The notes beneath the pieces were generated by a model. It did no database searches, was not told the DNA's origin, and worked only from the letters and a program-made list of their open reading frames with translations. A program made the position numbers and the translations under genes. This document shows, piece by piece, positions 47,596-58,158 of a DNA stretch of 64,000 nt (position 1 is the first letter of the stretch; each line of letters opens with the position of its first letter). Origin of the DNA: Ottelia alismoides. Lineage: Eukaryota > Streptophyta > Magnoliopsida > Alismatales > Hydrocharitaceae. The stretch covers positions 494,883-558,882 of the forward strand of contig JAZKJV010000089.1 in NCBI GenBank assembly GCA_037367405.1, written 5' to 3'.

Positions 47596-49127
47596 GCACG
47601 GCTTAGTAGTTTCTTTTCATTTTCATTTTCTTTTTCACGGCTTTTCGCGGCTCTTTCAGAGCCCACGGCTTTTCGCGGCTTTTTGTCTTTCTTTTATTTT
47701 TGTTTTATTTTATTTTGCTTTATTTTCTCTTATTTTTGTTTTTGCTTTATTTTGAGTGTTTATTTTATTTCGCATTTTTGCACATATACCCTTTCTTTTA
47801 TTTTCTTATTATTATTTGATTATTTTTGTTGGTCTGACACTTGTCTCTTTCTTACGAGGGCCCGAGGACCGAGGCGGCTGATCTCGAGAAGCCGACGTAA
47901 CCGAGGAACTTGGAGGCAGCTCCCTTCTGCACGGAGCCGCAGGAGAGCGTGAGAGAGTAGACGAGCGGGCAAGGAGTAGCATAGTTTTTATTTTCATTTT
48001 ATTTGATTATTATTGTAATAATACAGGGACAGACTCTTGGACTTTGCTTGACTAGCGGGACTGTTTCGCCGAGCACCGGTGTGCTCGGGGGACCCTCAGG
48101 ATTTTTGCGGTTTTTCTCGCGGCTTTTGTTTTCTTCGCTGCCTTTGACGGTTTTCAGCGGTTTTTATCGAGCCCCTAGACTTAGGATTTTCTGCTTGATT
48201 GTGTCGTAATTAGTAGGGTCCCCACACCTAATTGCTTGCCTGTTCCTATAGTGCGATTAATTGGACCTACTAATAATTGATTAATAAAAATAACTAACTC
48301 ATCCCCTTCGTAGCCTACGTGCCGTAGCCTGCCCTGCCAAGCGCTGCTCCTGAACCCGATGTGTCGAGAGGAGGAGGGGTAGACCGAGACCGGACCTTTG
48401 GCTTGAAGGATCGGTGACCAGTTAGACGATTCTTCGAGTAGACTTGCTTGTTTAGGACTCGGTTTTCATCGCTGCATCATATAGGTAGTTTATTTTCTAT
48501 CTTTACATTTCTGCGCGGATCACTTGCATGTAGAGTGCTGGAGATAGGTACGCATTTCTATCTCTGCATGCATCATTGATTTCATCGTGCATTGTCTTTT
48601 TCGACTTCTCCCCCTTGTTTTTGACCTAATAACCAGGAGAACCGAAAAATTCGTTAGGCCTTTGCTTTTATTGAAAAATATTAAAAAACAAAAACAATAA
48701 AATCGGGACTGCTAATCATACTTGACCTAAAAGACACTTCACTGAAAATTTGTCTTGGGGAGAGTAACCCCCTCCTTGTCTGGTTTGGATGAGCGAGAGA
48801 GTGACCCACACATTAGGATAGAGCATCCGATCTTTTCTTGACTGATTACCAGCTTTCAGTACGAGATAGTCGGTTGAGAAAGATCTGGATACCTATTTAC
48901 CTCACGTAATCGCTCTGATAGACTGGATGATCACCTAACTTAAAAATCGACAAGATAATTGACCGATCCCTTCGGTCTTCAGCTCTGTGAGTGTAGGTGA
49001 ATTGGGGGTTTGCTTGTTCATCTTGTGTGATTGCCAGATCCCTTCGATCTTTCCTCATCTTCCTCCATCTATTTCACACCCTCCCTCCCTTCAGTCTTCC
49101 TCTTCTTCTTCTCCTTGACCCCTGGAT
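47596..49127 (+). other. 5' leader of C with conserved hairpin
   Basis: 1.5 kb, noncoding, collinear with the A leader in opposite orientation. At 48751-48780 it holds TGTCTTGGGGAGAGTAACCC followed by CCTCCTTGTC: a GGGG/CCCC stem with loop AGAGTAA, matching A, B and F. The open frames at 47566-47952 and 48003-48209 are not conserved with the A leader and I do not regard them as genes. Confidence 0.65.
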
Positions 49128-49493
49128 GATGGATCCCCCTCACTTCGAGCCGACTCTTACGGCTTCTTCTCCATCTTCTGACCATCATTCCAGTCCACCT
49201 TCTAGGGAGGTCGGATCTCCGACCAACCTCCCACTCCCTCCCTTCCTTTCATCTCACCACTCTGGGCATGCTGTGCGGGACGTCTGAGGATACCAGATAG
49301 AGCAGATGCGAGACCCGGACGATGCTGTTGCTGAGTTGAAAGCGCACTCTGTCGGCGATCAGAGAGAGCAGTGGAGATCAACAGACATATCCTATTCCAG
49401 AAGGATGGAGGAGCAGATAGCACATGGAGCTCAGTCAGCTTCTACACTTGGTCCATTCGTCTTGGATTTGGATTACATTCAGCGACTGCCGAC
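49128..49493 (+). pseudogene. Gag-like frame of C, first part
   Basis: The frame starts at ATG 49128 (MMDPPHFEPTLTASSP), with a Ser/Pro-rich N-terminus. A TGA at 49285-49287 stands where CGA is plausible, and the frame continues through MRDPDDAVAEL to LDLDYIQRLP at the insertion point of B. Removing B with one CCGAC copy rejoins the frame as LPTFSGEVHEEPYLHR, which fits the Athila gag core (A has LPRFHGLATEEPHL). The first part was therefore split by B, not shortened. Confidence 0.75.
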
Positions 49494-52400
49494 TGACGGG
49501 TCCGCAAAAGCCGCGATAAGAAATCGTTTTTATCGTTCGTGCGTGAAAATAAGTAAAATCGTTCGTTGTAGGCGGCGATCGGAACAGTCAAGAAATAACC
49601 ACAAAATAATGATTCAATTTTAATCTCGTGGTTTATGTTTATTTTACTTGGGCAAGTCCCAAGGTCGATCACAAGGAGGCAAAGGAACAACCTAGATTAA
49701 TGTCTATTCAATTTTTAGTTCGGTTTTCAAGGCGGTATTTTTTTGGAATTTTTCAATGCAAGATGAGATGCAAAATGCAAATTCGGCCTATTTTAGGGAC
49801 TAAAATGTAAATTTCAGTCAAACAATGTCCGAAAAATACGAAAGTTGGCCACAATGTAAAACGTGATGAAATGAGTGCACTGTAATTTTTTTGTAATTTT
49901 TAGACGCAATATGAATTTTTTATGAATTTTTAAGTGCAAACAGAATGATTTTCAATATTTAATTTTAATAAATATTAAACCTACTTATTTTCGAGAACTA
50001 AAATTATCTAAGATCTATCACTAGGTAATAGATCTTAGAAAAATCCTAGACCTCAAAAATGTGGGGTTTAATACCTATTAAAAATCAAACATTGAAATGC
50101 ACAAAATGATTTTTACAGAGCAAATAATGCATGCAAATGAAATGATTTTTGGGCACAATGTTAATCAAATTAATCTCTACGGTATTTGATTTTTGGGGAA
50201 TTTTTAGAGATACGGTTAATTAACTAAGAATTTCCGAGCACAGATTGGGCAAAATATTCCAATTTCCACAAAATAATTATTTATTAATTAACCGGTCATC
50301 ACAAAAATGTCCACAGCATGTCAAAATGTAGAGAATTAAAAGATGAACAAAATGCTATTTTTAAATAAATAAAATGATGTAGAGAAAAGGTTCAAGACAA
50401 AGGGGGAACACAGGGGTACAGATGCAAATATAAATAAATAAATAAACAAGCAAATGGCTGAAATGTAAATACCTATACCCGTGGGGGTATTCGCGCAAAA
50501 TTCCCAGCAGGTCACGTGCCACGCACGTGACCCTGGGTCGGCGGGCCTGACTGCAAAATGGAAGACCTTCAGGGGGGAATATGTAAATTGCCCAAGGGGG
50601 CACGCGCGCAGCACGTGACCCCCCCTGGGTGTTGCTTGCTGGGGAAGTTCCCCCACGCACGTGCGAGGGGCGTGCGGGGGGGCCTCGGGGTTCGTGCCCG
50701 GCCGGCGAAGGGGCGGAGGAAAGGCGCTGCGGTGGCCGGAGTTGGCGAAGCGGAGGTGGGCTACTGGAGTCGTCGTCGGCTGTGCTCCTGCGGCGGATGG
50801 CGATGGCGGTGGTAGGCGGAGGTCGATGGCTGGCTCCAGCCAAAGCTTGGCTGAAGGCGGGGTGCCGGTGAGTCGAGGCAAGGCGGAGCTGGTGGGGGCC
50901 TCGGGCTGACGAAGGCGGTGGCGTGGTGGCGCTGGAGGGGCCCTCAAGCTCCTGGACGGTGGCGTCGAAGGAGTCGGCTGGCGGAGACGAAGGTCGGGGA
51001 AGCGTTGGCGGAGACGAAGGTGGTTGTCGGAGAAGCGTCGTTATCGCGGCGGAGGTTGCGTTGTCGAAGACGAACAATGATGCTGGAGAAGACGATCGGT
51101 GAAGCGCGGAGACGGCGGAGACGTTGGTCGGTGGTCTTGGCTCGACGAAGGACCGGAGCTTGGGCAGAGCAGCACCTGGGTGCGGGCTGCGACGGCCGTG
51201 GATGCGCGGCCGGACCTCGCCAAGAAGAAGGAGGAGGGGCCCTGTCACCGCCGCCTCCTCCAAGCTCTATCGGCGGATGAGGATAATGGGGGCCGGGGGT
51301 GGAGATTAAATAGGGCTCTGGGGGGCGGCCGGTTGATGCGGAGGGCCGGTGGCGGCCGTTGCGAAGGTAGCGGAGCGGCGGTGGAGTTTCCGGAGGCGGG
51401 TCTGTTGGGGAGAAGACGAAGGGTCCCAGGCCGTTCGATCGGCCGAGATCGAACGGTCCGATATGGGCCATGTGGCGCGGAAGGGGCTCTCTGGCGGAGC
51501 ACGTGAGGGGCACGTGCCTGGGGGCACGTGCGCCGCACGCGCGGTAAATTTTAATTTTAATTTTTTTATAAAAACTAAGATTTAAAAAGGCGAAAAAACC
51601 ATGACACGTGGCGGCCTCTGGGGCTGCCACGTGTCACCTCCAGAAAATTCGAAAATAATTGTTTTGTAAAATCAAAAAGAAATAGCAAATGACCTCGGAT
51701 CAAAAAAATTCCTTCATGAAAAATGCTCGTCTCGACGAGATCTACAACTTTCATGAAGACATCAAAGCCAAATTCGGTCAAATGTGAAAAGTGAATTTTG
51801 GGGTATCCCATGTACATAGAATACCTTGATTTTTGGGTTTTCTAATTTTTTTGTCAATTTTAAACACGATAAAAATCCGAAAAAATAAGGAAAACTCAAA
51901 GATAAATAAAAGAGACCTTAATCTAATTTTTTTGGATTTTTATTAATAAAGAAAATATACACATAAAATACAGGTCAAAAAGCCGCGAAAATACAATGTA
52001 CAAAAGAGGCCCAAAACCCAACTTTCACATACGAGCTCCGATTCACTTGAACTTGGTCTTGTTTTGAAGGTAATTGAATGTGCATTAGTTCAAAAGTGAG
52101 TAGGATCAAATCGGACACTGGATGGGGAAGATATGTGGCTTTTAGTCCGAAAATCCTGAAACTAGGGTTTGGGTTTTTGGTCCACTTACCTGGGTTAATT
52201 ATTTTTTTGTATTTTTCATTTATTCTTGTTAGTGATTTGTACACAGTGGAAGTGAGTTTGTGGTATGCGGTGTCAGCATGAAGGAGTTAAAAATAGGGGA
52301 AGTTAGGCTATTCACAGGTCACTGTTGGCTTGGATTTTTGGCCTCTTATTTTATGCAGAAATTAATGCTAAAATGCAATTCTTATGCAATCATGCCCGGA

Positions 52401-52495
52401 TGCTAATTATACGAAATAAATGCAGAAATGCAGTTGATCTTGAGGGACTTGAGCCTAATTAATGAGACTTAGAGTGATGAATCCGAGATTCATCA
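49494..52495 (-). repeat. 3' LTR of element B
   Basis: 3002 bp, TGACGGGTCC to GATTCATCA on plus. It pairs with 58159-61162; the differences I noticed are single bases or one-base indels (for example near 50577, 50605, 51067 and 51385). An AT-rich left arm, a very GC-rich block at 50500-51545 and an AT-rich right arm. Long frames on both strands in the GC-rich block (50336-51630) have low-complexity products (Pro/Arg/Ser or Gly/Arg/Trp) and I do not call them genes. A likely TATA element, CCCTATTTAATC on minus, is at 51304-51315. Confidence 0.92.
50513..51637 (-). promoter_or_regulatory. Cluster of nine CACGTG boxes in the B LTR
   Basis: CACGTG occurs at 50513, 50524, 50612, 50658, 51500, 51511, 51525, 51605 and 51628. 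The last two form an inverted pair (GACACGTGGC at 51603-51612, GCCACGTGTC at 51626-51635), a classic ABRE/G-box context. Five of them lie 185 to 330 bases upstream of the TATA-like element on the minus strand. The LTR2 copy has an equivalent set. G-boxes bind bZIP and bHLH factors; that B responds to abscisic acid, light or stress is inference. Confidence 0.55.
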
Positions 52496-52508
52496 TCCCC
52501 CTATACTT
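52496..52508 (-). promoter_or_regulatory. Polypurine tract of element B
   Basis: Minus strand AAGTATAGGGGGA immediately before TGATGAATC, the start of the 3' LTR. Near-identical to the A tract. Confidence 0.85.
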
Positions 52509-53811
52509 AAACCGTGCTCGTCCCTGAGCATCAAAAAGAAATGCCATGAAGTGAAATGAGACTGGGTTCCATACCAAGACCATGAACTGAAGGTGAAAGT
52601 GAAACTAAACTTGACCTTTGGATTAATAATGTGGCGGAACTTCTGTGAGACTTAGAATTTTAAAATCAACAGCCCTCAAGTTCTACACATCATTGACACA
52701 GTTTCAACTCAGAAGTCATCTTAGATCAATCCTCTTCCCAAAGTATACCCTATGAACATTGAATAACCGACTCATGTGTGTGAAGGGTTTTAGCTCTTCC
52801 CATTCAGAGTGCCGGACTACCATGCTCCTCTCCTCTCCAGTAACTCGTCCTCGGGGAGTCAGGTATTTCCTTCTAAGGTCTGTCGTGCTGTGTTCACAAT
52901 CGAATGAGGGAGAAGAAAGAAGAAAGAGAAAAGAACTGGAGGGTGGCCAGTGTAGTCACCTCTCCTTGTGGAGATGGCCAGTGTAGCCGAGTCTCCACCA
53001 AGATCTGCAGGTTTCTGAAGCTTGGACCTTTTTGGTCGGATTTTTATTTGGTAGAATGCTTCTATGTATTTGGAATTTTTGGTGGTTCTGCTTGGATCTT
53101 GTTGTGCCCCTACGGATATAGAATCTTTTGTTCCGTACATTTTTTTGGGGTCTTAGAAAAATTGTGCCCAGCCGTCCATCCCTTTTTCGAAGCTTTATTT
53201 CAACCCGTACTCCGGTCTTTAGATTTCCACGCTACCAGAAAAGAGACTCACACAGTCTTCCAACATCCCGTCTGGGTTGAGCTAAGTGCATAGTGCGAGA
53301 GTGCGAATTAATTCCCTATTCCAGAGTGGTACCCAGAATGAAGAGACCAGGTTAGACACTAAGAGTCAAATGCTGCACATTGTCATGTGGAACTTAAGGA
53401 ATTAAGTCAAAAAGACCTGAAGCTCTTAAAATTCTATTTCTCGGTGAAGTTCCTCTGAAAATTAGGTGGATTAAGGTCAAGCCCAGACCACTCTCGGTTT
53501 CGGCTCATAACTCGGTTCAGAACCCAATGACTTTTCACAGGTGTAAATGCATGCGGTGATGGATGGAGTGCAGGTGCGTGAAATGCAGACATTTCATTTT
53601 TTTTTTGACATTTAATGCAAGGGATTTTTTTTATGCAGAGAATGGAATAAGAAGCCTCTTTTTCATTCATTTTTTTTTTAGAAAATTAGGGCAAGTCAGT
53701 GTTTTTCTTTTTCTTCTTTTTTTTTCAAGTTAGTACCCACCCCGTAAATACATATAGACTTACGCGAAAGTACGAGATATGGGTAAAATATATACAAAGT
53801 ATATATACAGA
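52509..53811 (-). other. 3' noncoding region of B
   Basis: 1.3 kb with no supported gene. The pair GGCCAGTGTAG(T/C)C at 52945-52957 and 52977-52989 and the block ATTAGGTGGATTAAG near 53461 match the same region of A (20256-20298 and about 20880). The open frames at 52759-53293 lie on the wrong strand for the element and are not kept in A. Confidence 0.6.
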
Positions 53812-54123
53812 CCCCCCTATACTTAGCGAGTGCTGTGTCCTCAGAGCACCAGAAGCGTAAAGAAGACCTAGCTCGGGCTAAGCGTAAGAGAGTGAGAAAA
53901 AAGAAAGAAAAAAAGAAAAAAAAAGAAGAAAAAGAATGAAAAGAAAAGCGGTCAGGAAATGAGGAGAGTATATACGGGTGGATGTCGGTTCCCCCTATAC
54001 TTAGGCTTTGAACAGCCTAAGTATGGAAGAAGGGTGGATATGGAGCGAATGGGAGTTAGGAGAAGAATGGTATATACAGATGGCATCGGTCCCCCCTATA
54101 CTTAGGCCTTGACCTAAGTAGAG
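53812..54123 (-). repeat. Array of three polypurine-tract inverted repeats in B
   Basis: Units at 53812-53887 (long loop), 53991-54025 and 54091-54123 start CCCCCTATACTTAG and end in CTAAGTA or a decayed form. They match the A and C arrays in layout (long-loop unit nearest the 3' noncoding region, short units toward the coding frame). Right arms are partly changed (GTATGG, GTAGAGG), so only the left arm keeps the full tract motif. The array lies 57 bases after the stop of the 908-codon frame. Confidence 0.8.
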
Positions 54124-54179
54124 GAAGAAGCTGTACAAGGGAACCGATGTGGTCGGGAGGGAGGGTGGGTAGCCGATGA

Positions 54180-56906
54180 TTAAGGCGGTTTTCGGCTGAT
54201 CTTTTTGTGAGCCTGCGGTGGGAGATCGTAATGATGAGTCGGAGATGAGGCATATGATTCCCAACTATTGTCAGTGTCATCCTCAGACAAATTATGATGG
54301 ATAGTGGATGAATTGTTTGAGTCAGATGAAAGATATCCATCATCGGAATTATCCTCAGAGGAGTAGTAATTGAAAGTGGGCATACTCCAAGTATTCTGGT
54401 CTTTTTGTTTTTTCAATTGTTTTCTCAGAATTCGTTCCTTCTTGGGGTCAATCAGTTTGTCCTCGGATGAATGCTCAGAAGCACCGGTCTCAGTCAGCTC
54501 ATACGAAAGAATTCCAGTGTACTTGAAGAATGCAGGAGCATCAGCTTTGGATGAGTAGTAGTTAGGAACGGGAGTTGTCCAACGAGGATTGAATTTTGGA
54601 TCCTTACGAAGATATGGCTTTAGGGCTGCCGAACATACTTCACTCATGTAAACCATCTTTTCCGGACCTGATGAGGGATCATCAACTGATTCCTCTTCCG
54701 AAAGGTCAAAGGTGACTTTCTTTTTATTTCGTCGTGAAGGTGTCGGTTCACTTGAATATCCAGATGAATAGCCATTGAGATTCTCCTTGGTCGGTGCTTG
54801 ATCTGCGTGCTTGCTCTCAGTCTCCCGAATGTTTGAGCACTCTCGATTTGGGATGATTTGTTCAAGATATTCAGAGAATGTTGCTCCAGGGTGTGACCAT
54901 GCATATGTCTCTGGATCGTAGTAGAAAGATTTGTCAATTTTGAGATCCTCGGGGATTTGAATATTGGGGAGAGTCTCTGCATGTTCTTTCTCTCTTGATT
55001 CGATGTTGATGCATTCCTGAGTCGAGTTGATGTAGTCCATGTAGTCGGAGTAGGTTGACCCAGGGTGTGCCCATGCATAAGTCTCCGGATCATATGATTC
55101 ATATACATGGTTGTCCATGGTGAGAGCGGCTGGGAATGGAGCAGGGGGGAGATTTTCTAAACCAATAGTCTCATCAACAACTGCTATCTCAGGTGTGGTC
55201 GCGGGGTAGGGCTCTTCTACCGCTTTATGGTTACGGTTGTTGGGGAATTCGTGGGTTGTCCCAGAAGATCGTGGTTCCTCAAAGATAGGGTCGGTTTTAA
55301 GTGCTTCCAATGCTGTGAAATTGATCTCCTGAGTCTTACAATCAATACTCGCCTTGGCCAATGCCAAGAATGGCTTTCCGAGAATGATTGGAGATTGGGT
55401 GAATTCTCCTTGATGCTCAATATCAATGATCGTGAATTCTACTTTGAGCGGAGCACCTTGGAATTTCATGATGACAGAAATGATTCCTCTCGGCCGCTTT
55501 ATAGATCGATCTGCCAATTGAACAATTTCTCGTATCTTCCGTATCGGTCCGAGTTTGAGTTCATGGAATACAGAGGTCGGGAGGATATTAATTGGTGAAT
55601 CATCATCAATCCGAGCATGGGTGAAAATTGTGTCTTTGATTTTGCAGTCAAATCTGGGCAACCGCTTTACTATGCGGCTCTTGGTTTTTCTCCTCAACAC
55701 CAAGGAGGAGGCCATTGACAAGATATGTCTTTCAGTCTTTGTTCGTATTCTGCCCGACTTTTTGTTCATTAATTTATCTGTTATAAATCTTTTAAGGTCG
55801 GGGAAGTGTTCAATGGCCTGTATAAAGGGAAGTTCAAATATCAAGCGTTTTTCCAGTGCTTCCCGTATAGTCGGATCCAAATTTCGCAGATCATCTTCAG
55901 TTTCAATTTTTATATAATTTTCTGAATTTTCAATTTTTTTGTGATTTTCAAATATTTCCAATTTTTTGGTATTTTCTGGGTGGTGTGGGGGTGTGGGGTG
56001 TTCTTCAGACGAAGAGGGGCTCTGGTGTTCAGGGTGGTGGTCAGCAGTATAAACATTTTCAGAACTGTCCATTGGTCCTTGAATATCCTCAGAATTTTCA
56101 ATCTCAGATCCAGTCATTTCCTCATTCATTTTACTGTCCGAGCCACCATAGAATGTGATGAATCGATCGGAAAATTTTTGAAATCTCTCCTCTATTGAAT
56201 TGAATTTCTGATTTATCCTCGAAATATCCTCCTCAAGATTTGGTTCATGATTAATTATGGGAACAGTAGGTGTATGTTCGATAATTTCATCTTCCATTTT
56301 TCTCTTTGTGCTGAGAGGGGAGCTTCTTGGAATATCCGAAATATGCTCATTATTTTCTGAAAAATTCTCCTCAAAAATAATGGAAGGAGGCCGCTCATAA
56401 GGTTCAGACATGTGTCGTTGATCGGTCAGACCTTGATATTGTGGAGTCAACATACATGGTTTATGCGTTTTTAAGCGGTCAGTCCAGTCCTCTGTATGAG
56501 TATCCTGTCTGACGAGGGGTCTATCATGGTCAATCCAATGTTGATGATTATTCAGTGCATGTCCATCCATCTGAGTTTGGTTTCTCTGCCAGTCATGAGG
56601 TTTGAAGGGATTTTGATCTTGAAAAGTTTCATTGGCGAGAAACTGAGAATAAGATGATTCGGTCCGAGATGGTAGGTGGTCATTTACGGTTGGATTGTTC
56701 GAATAGAAATTTAATGAGGAGGCCGAATTTATCTGCGGGTGAAAGCCTCCCGCAAATGTTGGAGGACTATTGAAATAAGGGGATTGAGTTGATTTGGGCC
56801 TAACCGAAACAAATTCATTTTCATAGTATAGCTCTGATGGGTGTTCGGTCATTTTTGAGAGGAATGGGGAGTCGGATCTGTGAGAGTTTTTGGACAAGAG
56901 TTCCAT
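54180..56906 (-). CDS. 908-aa protein of B with an Athila-type protease-like domain
   Basis: Uninterrupted from ATG 56906 to the stop at 54180. Residues 1-340 are rich in Ser, Asn, His, Pro and Glu with a short coiled-coil-like stretch (about 225-250). Residues 350-532 match the pre-protease and aspartic protease region of Athila (LPFIQAIEHFPDLKRFI; QLADRSIKRPRGI; PIILGKPFLALAKASID). The catalytic D-S/T-G reads DDD (434-436), so activity is doubtful. Residues 533-908 are acidic and contain two copies of YDPETYAW[AS]HPG[SA]T 58 residues apart and two copies of W[TS]xPxxNYYSS 64 apart, plus a basic patch RRNKKKVTF (about 725). No gag core, zinc knuckle, RT or integrase. The role is unknown; an RNA- or particle-binding helper is one possibility. 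An in-frame GTG 13 codons upstream is unlikely to be the start. Confidence 0.85.
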   Translation of the reverse strand: MELLSKNSHRSDSPFLSKMTEHPSELYYENEFVSVRPKSTQSPYFNSPPTFAGGFHPQINSASSLNFYSNNPTVNDHLPSRTESSYSQFLANETFQDQNPFKPHDWQRNQTQMDGHALNNHQHWIDHDRPLVRQDTHTEDWTDRLKTHKPCMLTPQYQGLTDQRHMSEPYERPPSIIFEENFSENNEHISDIPRSSPLSTKRKMEDEIIEHTPTVPIINHEPNLEEDISRINQKFNSIEERFQKFSDRFITFYGGSDSKMNEEMTGSEIENSEDIQGPMDSSENVYTADHHPEHQSPSSSEEHPTPPHHPENTKKLEIFENHKKIENSENYIKIETEDDLRNLDPTIREALEKRLIFELPFIQAIEHFPDLKRFITDKLMNKKSGRIRTKTERHILSMASSLVLRRKTKSRIVKRLPRFDCKIKDTIFTHARIDDDSPINILPTSVFHELKLGPIRKIREIVQLADRSIKRPRGIISVIMKFQGAPLKVEFTIIDIEHQGEFTQSPIILGKPFLALAKASIDCKTQEINFTALEALKTDPIFEEPRSSGTTHEFPNNRNHKAVEEPYPATTPEIAVVDETIGLENLPPAPFPAALTMDNHVYESYDPETYAWAHPGSTYSDYMDYINSTQECINIESREKEHAETLPNIQIPEDLKIDKSFYYDPETYAWSHPGATFSEYLEQIIPNRECSNIRETESKHADQAPTKENLNGYSSGYSSEPTPSRRNKKKVTFDLSEEESVDDPSSGPEKMVYMSEVCSAALKPYLRKDPKFNPRWTTPVPNYYSSKADAPAFFKYTGILSYELTETGASEHSSEDKLIDPKKERILRKQLKKQKDQNTWSMPTFNYYSSEDNSDDGYLSSDSNNSSTIHHNLSEDDTDNSWESYASSPTHHYDLPPQAHKKISRKPP

Positions 56907-58135
56907 TATGAGGTTTAAATCAAGATAGGGAAGAGATGATTGCACGGGATAGTCAAGAGAATTTTTATCGAATGTGCGGCTATTGATCTTGAAATCGGTT
57001 CACGCACACCAATGCAAACACAATTCAAACCCCGGGTTCACCAACTCACACAATGAAGCCGTAAGAGTTCGGCTATTATCTTTTCAATTTTAGTTGGTGA
57101 TAAATTCAATCTTGCAAGCCGTTTAAACGAGCTGTTAGGTTTGGAGCTGGGCTCTATCCTAGTGTGCGTCTCTCTCCTCGCTGCAAGATAAAATCAAACA
57201 ATGCCGGGGTTGCTCTCCCGCAGAGATTCTTGATTTTATGGATTTTTTAGATCGGCTATATATTTAGCAGTCCCAGTTTTATTAAGGCGATCACTGTAGA
57301 ATTTAGGTGAACACAAATTCACGTCTACCGTCCAGTCCCAATTTCCTTTAGATTTATGTGATAAAACAAGAGAAAGGAATTCGGGAAAAGCCGATGCACG
57401 CGGAAAACTTATGATGAATGCTCAGTTAGAAGACTTACAGTGCCTCCTCGCAATCTCCATGTGGGATGCAATACAGAATTGAAAATTTATACTAAATACG
57501 TGCAAGCCGATGAAAACCGCACCTAAGCAGAAAGTTCTATTAGCGGGAAGAATTGAGTTAAATTTTTGGCTAAGTTGAACGATCTAAGGTGCGTCTTGAT
57601 TAGAGTGCAGTGTGGCTTAAGATCCTACGAGCACAAGCAAAAATATAAATGCTCTAAGAGTCGTATGTGCAGGTCTATCCTAATCGCCACTCAAGTCGGG
57701 CCCCACCCTCTCCGGAGAGTGAAACAGGCCACGACACACCACAAATAGAGTTCAATGTCCTTGTACACACGCGAGAGTCCAAACGGACACCGCTATAAAT
57801 GAGTAGAAAATAAAAATGCAGAAATTAAAAACCTAGACTCTACTCTCTCTCACGACTCGACTCGATCTTAATTTAATTGCGGTTTCTTCGGGTGTCGGTG
57901 AAGATGCGTCGGTTCCTTGAAAAACCGCTCCACGTGCGCCGGGTACCTCGCAAGAAAAATAAGAGAGAGAATGTAAGAGAGTGACTCAAAAAATAAAAAA
58001 AATGAAATAAATGAAAGAAATGCTGAAAAATAAATACAAGAAATAAAATGGGATTTACAATGAAAAATTCGGGGGTCAGACTACCCGAATTCGGAAAACC
58101 GAATAAAAATTTTCAAAACAAAAACTAAGCCATTT
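56907..58135 (-). other. 5' leader of B with conserved hairpin
   Basis: 1.2 kb between primer site and ATG 56906. At 57204-57222 in RNA sense it reads GCGGGAGAGCAACCCCGG, a shortened form of the leader hairpin found in A, C and F, in the same relative place. It is flanked by the phrase CATTGTTTGATT, comparable to CATTGTCTGGTTTGATT in A. No gene is seen. Confidence 0.6.
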
Positions 58136-58156
58136 GCCTCCCCGGCAACGGCGCCA
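58136..58156 (-). promoter_or_regulatory. Primer binding site of B, perfect tRNA-Asp match
   Basis: Minus strand TGGCGCCGTTGCCGGGGAGG; the first 18 bases fully complement the 3' end of plant tRNA-Asp including CCA. It lies two bases from the LTR edge at 58159. Confidence 0.93.
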
Positions 58157-58158
58157 TC

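Noticed and set aside
50336..51630. Long overlapping frames on both strands in the GC-rich part of the B LTRs (also 59238-60205)
   Set aside because: They lie inside LTRs, occur on both strands at once, and have low-complexity products. Frame lengths change between the two LTR copies through single-base indels. GC-rich DNA gives long chance frames.
52759..53293. Possible plus-strand gene in the B internal region
   Set aside because: Opposite to the element, not kept in the matching region of A, and overlapping noncoding islands shared with A.
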